Source: Temnothorax longispinosus
Lineage: Eukaryota; Arthropoda; Insecta; Hymenoptera; Formicidae
Direction: 5' to 3'
NCBI RefSeq assembly: GCF_030848805.1
Contig: NC_092367.1
Coordinates: 15,309,692-15,373,691 of the forward strand
Length of the DNA stretch: 64,000 bases
Within the stretch, counting starts at the first letter, position 1. Each line of letters starts with the position of its first letter. A model generated the notes under the pieces. It ran no database searches. It was not told where the DNA came from and saw only the letters and a program-made list of their open reading frames with translations. This document shows, one piece after another, positions 59,215 through 64,000 of the stretch. The position numbers were made by a program, and so were the translations under genes.

Positions 59215-59281
59215 TCTCTAAATCTGAATCAGCGAATAGTCACTGATTCACAGTTACTATTCACTGATTCAGATTTAGAGA
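59215..59281. repeat. Perfect-stem hairpin, arms about 26 nt
   Basis: TCTCTAAATCTGAATCAGCG and the following GAATAGT recur as the reverse complement after a loop of about 15 nt (one mismatch region around CGAATAGT/ACTATTCA). A small snapback, possibly a minimal MITE; no target duplication is obvious. Confidence 0.7.
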
Positions 59282-62200
59282 TATTATTTTAAATCTTAAA
59301 AAAATATTTAGAAAATTCTTCTTTAGTAATTTGAACCCTTTACAGATATAAAGAAAGAAGGGTTAGAGAAGACTTTTTATAGATGTGCAAAGCCGCGTGT
59401 TTTACTTCAAACGTCAAAAAGGAAAATACACGAAAAGTCGCTTTGCATATGCAAAGCTGCGTTAATAAGCAACGAAACATAAGGACTAATAAGAGAAAAT
59501 TCCATTAGGACATTAATTGCAAAAACTTCATTTGACTTTAATGAAAAATTGCCAAAGACGTTATCGAGCTAATCTAAAAATGTGCACTTGGTAAAAGTGC
59601 AATCTTAATTTTCGTAATCATTCTCTTATCTTTATACCTTAATTGAATTCTTTTTATTTTTCTGTATCTCGCAATTTTCCGAGTGGACTAATACCCTGAA
59701 AATACAATAAATATTCTGTTCTATTCTTATGCCGGAAATTTCCCAAACGCCGTCTATACAGGAAAACACAAATGATGCGGAGTTCCCGTGGAATTCTACC
59801 CCATTCGGTGCACGTGACTCCCATTGGAGAGAGCGTTTAGTTCTCCCGTACGTTCTATAAAAATCCGGTAATTCGCAGGTAGGACATTCCCTCGATATCG
59901 ATACCCCTTCGGGGTGCATCGCACGTACATACATCCGAGTCGAGGCACCCTTTCCCTACGGCCCTGCCGACCTCCCACTATTCTTCTCTTGGTAGCCGCA
60001 CAGCAGTGCTCAGTCTCCGTTGAGCTACCGTCGCGTTCGGTGGTAGCTCGGTCTGTTTATATTTCTGCTCGCCGCTCGCTCGCGACTAGAGATAGTGCGT
60101 AAGGATCGAGTGCGAGTACGTAATTACATTTGTGAACAGTTAGAAAAATTGTGAATTCGCCATCAGGTGGTAGCAACGCAGCACGCCGAAACCGATGGGG
60201 GATGACGTTCGATGGAGAAAAAGGTACGATTCCGTGGCGAGAGAGGGTTGACGGGGGTTCGAAGGGGTGCGCACTACGACGGAGGGTGTGCGTAATGCGT
60301 CGCGAGATGTAGTAGCTCTCCGGTGAGAAGCTGTCTTTGAATCCGCGACGGATCGCGATCTGGAGCATTTGTAATATTAGAATCGCGGGCGTTTCGACAA
60401 ACACACGATCGAAGAATTCGGCGACGCGTCCGCGAGACGTTTTGCGAGCGTCCTGTAATCCGGCGTGTGTGGAAATTGGAATTGTTCAAATATTTGGCCT
60501 GTCGAAGGATTCGAACCGGATTTTATTAAACCGCAAAGTTTAGAAGTCACGATCTTTTTTTCTCGGATATGGCATCCGAAACGTCGAATGCTCCGAATGG
60601 TAATATACGTGAAAGATAAGACGGAAATTGGAGAGCAGGCTTTGAAAGATTTAAATCTAACGATAAGCTTAAGGATATATGAGAGATTTTTCATATTTGA
60701 TCATCCTTGCGTTCTTTACGTCACGAGTCTTTTCCTTTTCCGATGTTTTTCGCTTCAATGCGTTATTATCTTGACATATCGTTTCACACTGACATCTCGT
60801 TTCGAGCCGTATATCTTACATGGAGCAGGAAAGTTTACAAAATTATACAGGATACTCTGTAAGATTTTATTACATCGAATTGACTGAAATCCAGCATGTT
60901 TTCTATGAAAATAAATGTTGTAAGGTTTATAAATGTTTCATTAAGTAGTTATAACAGAGAGTTAATTATTTAAACATATAAAATGTTTAGATAATTAACG
61001 GTTGAATTTTTATCTATGAAAGACTATAAAAAAGAAAGTCTATAATAGAAAACTCGACGCGCGCGATAAGAATTGCAACGGGAAGAATTAATATTCCAAT
61101 ATTTCGCTGAAGTTCAGTAAAAAGTCAATTTGACATTCATGGAATAATAAATTTAATCTTTTGTGTCAATCTTGCATTGTCTTGCAAGACCAACTGCCAT
61201 TTTGAAATGTGAAATTATCTCTCACGCACTTTGTATAATGCATAACGTATTATGCTGTATTGATTACGGCTTTTCAACGACTTTAGCTTCAGCATATCTC
61301 AACAGATTGGGCAAAAATATTGATTTATTTTGTTTTTCTATTACTTATAACGTTTTTCTATTTTAGTTATTTTCCTAATTTTTATTTAATAATAGAATGC
61401 AACGACATATTTTGCCCATCAAAATTTTGTTATTCTAATCATAAGGTATTATTAGCATATAGGTAAACGATAAAATTGATTCTCAAATACAATAGTTTGC
61501 TATTATCGTCGTCGATATGAAAATATTATCCGCCGAATATTTTGCTCGCTATTTGCGTCGTTATTACGTATTACGTCTGCATGAATTATCGCCACTAATC
61601 TGGAACTATATTCGTCTACTCTCTCCACAAAAATATATCTCGCTCGTACGATGTGATCAACCGTAATTCGCGCCAAGAGATTCCTTTCGTCGATATGATT
61701 CAAAGTGCCCGGCAAAGGTCGGCGCATCGAGCTCCTCGCAATTTCTCCGCGAATTTCTCCCGGCAATTTCTAAAAGAGGCGCTCCTCCTCGCGGCTATTA
61801 CGTGGCTCGTGACCTCGCGCGGAAAAGAGCCCGACGAGAGAATAATAAGCCGGGCCGCGCGCGATGAATGAATCCGTAGGCGCCAGAAATGGAGAGGCTG
61901 TGTACGTGTGCCGCGATTTTCCGCGGCGACGACGGTAAAAATTAAATCGCGACGAATCCTCACGGCGGAAACGCGCGTAGCGGTATACCGTGCGTATAAA
62001 GTCTTACGTTCCCATACGTTCCCTTTACGTCGCACTTCCGGCGATCAGATAGCCCGCTAGAAAGCTGGGCTCGCTTCTTCGTCATATGCTCGCGGTTCGA
62101 GGGAATTTATATAACCGTAATACGATTGCCTGAGCCATTTCGTTATTCAATCCTTGGATGTTCATCGGTGAGAAGCCAGCGCGCGTTTGAAATTACACGG

Positions 62201-64000
62201 AATAACAATTAAACTCTTGAGAGAGAAAGAAAATCAAAGGGAACGAACGCTCTGTAAGTGAAGCTTTCGCACGTATATGAAGAGAACAGTTTTAAAAATT
62301 TTTGGATATCTTGTCTGTCTAATTTAGATTAGAAAAGAACTTAAAAGAGAAAGGAGAGAGAAGGAGATAAAATGTCACGCATATATTTTAGAATTAGGTG
62401 AAAACTGGCGAAATTTGAGTAATTTTATTTGGCACTAGAATATAATTTATTCACTTACTATTCTAATCATTAGCTATAATTATACTCCTTAAAGATGCTT
62501 CTAGTTTTTTCGTTATCATTTTCAAAAGAATATCAAAGAAATATTATCTTAATTAAACATTAATTAAAACATGCAGCTTATTTATTTGTTGATATATTAC
62601 ATGTATTGCACTATATTCGAAACGCAAACTAATACGGGGGCTGAGAGTATGCCCCAAATTGCAGTTAACACAATCACGTGACCCTGACCTGAGAAGCGGT
62701 GTGGCGAACCCTAACGAAGGTTCGTTCCCACGACTGGCGAGTGTATGTGCCCGCGGAGCTTCCCGAACTTCGAAGCGTCATAATTCGACAACGCCCACGG
62801 GCGGAGCGCCGCAATTTTCGAGCTTAATGATCCGACTCGAGTACGCGAAATATCCCGGTGCCGTGTCTTCGACGCGTCGATGATTGAAGCAAGTTTTTCT
62901 CTCGGCTTATAGGGTCGAGCGGCACCGGGAGAGAAACAAGAGCGCCGATGTGTCGTTTATTTAAAAAGGGTGGCTGCACAACGCAGCCGTTTTAATCGTA
63001 CGTCTACCCTAACTTTAACTTCCACTGTCTACCTTTAAGAGCGGAATACGCGTGAGTTACGGCACCGCACTGCAGTACGGTGCAGTGCGACTGCGACGGA
63101 AGGGCTGATAGTGCGCATCCACATTCGCGCCCTTTTAAATATTGTCGGCGCGATTCGGTGACGCTAACGATAACGGTGATGACTATCGCTGTCGTTGCTT
63201 TTCATTCTGCATCGGTATTTCGAAGCAAAATTTTCGACTTCTCGTAAAGAGAATGCCTCAAATCGAATAAACTAAATCTCGCGCAATACTAAATAATAAA
63301 ATATTTTACGGCGTATATATTTCGTTCACCGTCGATTCTTGCAAGAGCTCGAAATTCGCCTCGTCATCGTCAAATTTCCATTAATTTCTTTTTTCCTCCA
63401 GACGCTTTTTTTCTCTTACGTATCTAATTAAAGACTCTTTAGGATTTAATCCCGCGAAGAGAATCTCCCGACGAGGAAAGAAGAATACATCCCGCGGGTG
63501 CAGTCGAGAGCTTCGGCTCAGGATCGAGTGGGTGGGAGGTTATCCTGGGAGATCGGAGACTGCAATGCGTTCGCGGAGACTCCTCCTTAGGGTGAGGGAG
63601 GGCTCACGGAAGGGGCTACGATTCGTTCAGTGACCATAAAGGGTACGTGATTGTCTGCTCCCGGAAACTCTCGACAAGGGAAAGTTCGCGGATGAAACTT
63701 GATGTGCAGGAATTAAATTTCTAGTCTATTTGCAGTCGTTTTATCAGAGATATTGATATCTTTATTAACTGATGGATTATAGATATTTATAATTTTCTCA
63801 CCGATAAGCGTGATAAAGTATTTTCGGAGAATTGTTTGATAATCGGCATTATATTTTTTTTCATGTGATAAATAACCATACATCGGGAATAACTTGAGAA
63901 ATTAATTTTTGCATTAAAGCATATACAGGGAATTATTTAGAGAATTCTTATAATTACGTTAATAGAAATTTTGTTTGAAAAATATCCCTACAATTTCTTA
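59282..64000. other. Intergenic or intronic, no gene seen
   Basis: Mixed, CpG-rich at 59.8-60.5 kb, 61.7-62.1 kb and 62.65-63.2 kb. Short structures include GAGCTACC...GGTAGCTC (about 60022-60049), GGCTGCACAACGCAGCC (about 62970-62986) and nested palindromes at 63069-63090. No convincing exon; promoter-like sequence near 60.0 kb has no identifiable gene attached. Confidence 0.4.

Noticed and set aside
60197..60225. Possible start exon ATGGGGGATGACG ending AAAAAG|GTACGA
   Set aside because: It is very short, with no partner exon or supporting motif; chance splice consensus is likely.
62966..62995. GGCTGC hairpin followed by TTTT considered as a bacterial-type terminator
   Set aside because: The window is clearly eukaryotic and no upstream RNA gene ends there.
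1..64000. Searched for CRISPR arrays, phage or bacterial operons, viral insertions and known insect miRNAs
   Set aside because: No regularly spaced direct repeats, no bacterial gene spacing or ribosome sites, no viral protein motifs, and no mature miRNA sequence I know was found.

Overview
The window looks like nuclear DNA of an insect, most likely a hymenopteran and quite possibly an ant. The signs are multi-exon genes with GT-AG introns, eukaryotic tRNA genes with internal A and B boxes, a MADF-BESS regulator, an insect group-7-allergen-type secreted protein, and CpG-rich intergenic DNA with no sign of CpG depletion. The species call is inference. Most of the 64 kb is non-coding, and long open stretches in the CpG-rich part are mainly a by-product of composition.

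Layout. (A) 1-11.9 kb is AT-rich and contains small or damaged genes: the 3' end of an unidentified acidic-tailed gene (1-1.2 kb), a broken 5' end of a leukotriene A4 hydrolase gene (2.55-2.88 kb), an LRR gene of the F-box/AMN1 type (5.5-7.5 kb), and an intact five-exon group-7-allergen-like gene (9.73-11.54 kb). Between and inside them sit at least six unrelated inverted duplications (foldbacks). The largest (7.76-9.1 kb) carries two head-to-head dead copies of the last exon of a relative of the adjacent intact gene. (B) 11.9-19.6 kb switches to CpG-rich DNA and holds a CpG-island promoter and a two-exon MADF-BESS gene (16.74-19.56 kb), whose intron carries a near-perfect hairpin MITE. (C) 19.6-46 kb has no convincing protein-coding gene. 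It holds three palindromic MITEs with TAA target duplications (25.9-27.4 kb), two splice-bounded exons of a probable non-coding or 5'-UTR transcript followed by a pre-miRNA-like hairpin (27.4-28.3 kb), and a promoter-like segment with two CACGTG palindromes (35.3 kb). (D) 46.5-49.1 kb carries three intact tRNA genes on the + strand: Ser-GCT, Asp-GTC and Lys-CTT. (E) 49.1-64 kb is intergenic or intronic, with a probable LINE tail, a repeat related to one at 20.5 kb, and short hairpins.

The most interesting candidate is the 7.76-9.1 kb inverted duplication: if transcribed it would form a dsRNA hairpin of over 500 bp with similarity to a neighbouring gene family, which is the architecture of an insect hairpin-RNA (endo-siRNA) locus. 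The second is the spliced transcript plus intronic hairpin at 27.4-28.3 kb. All alignments and percentages are by eye; no search was run.
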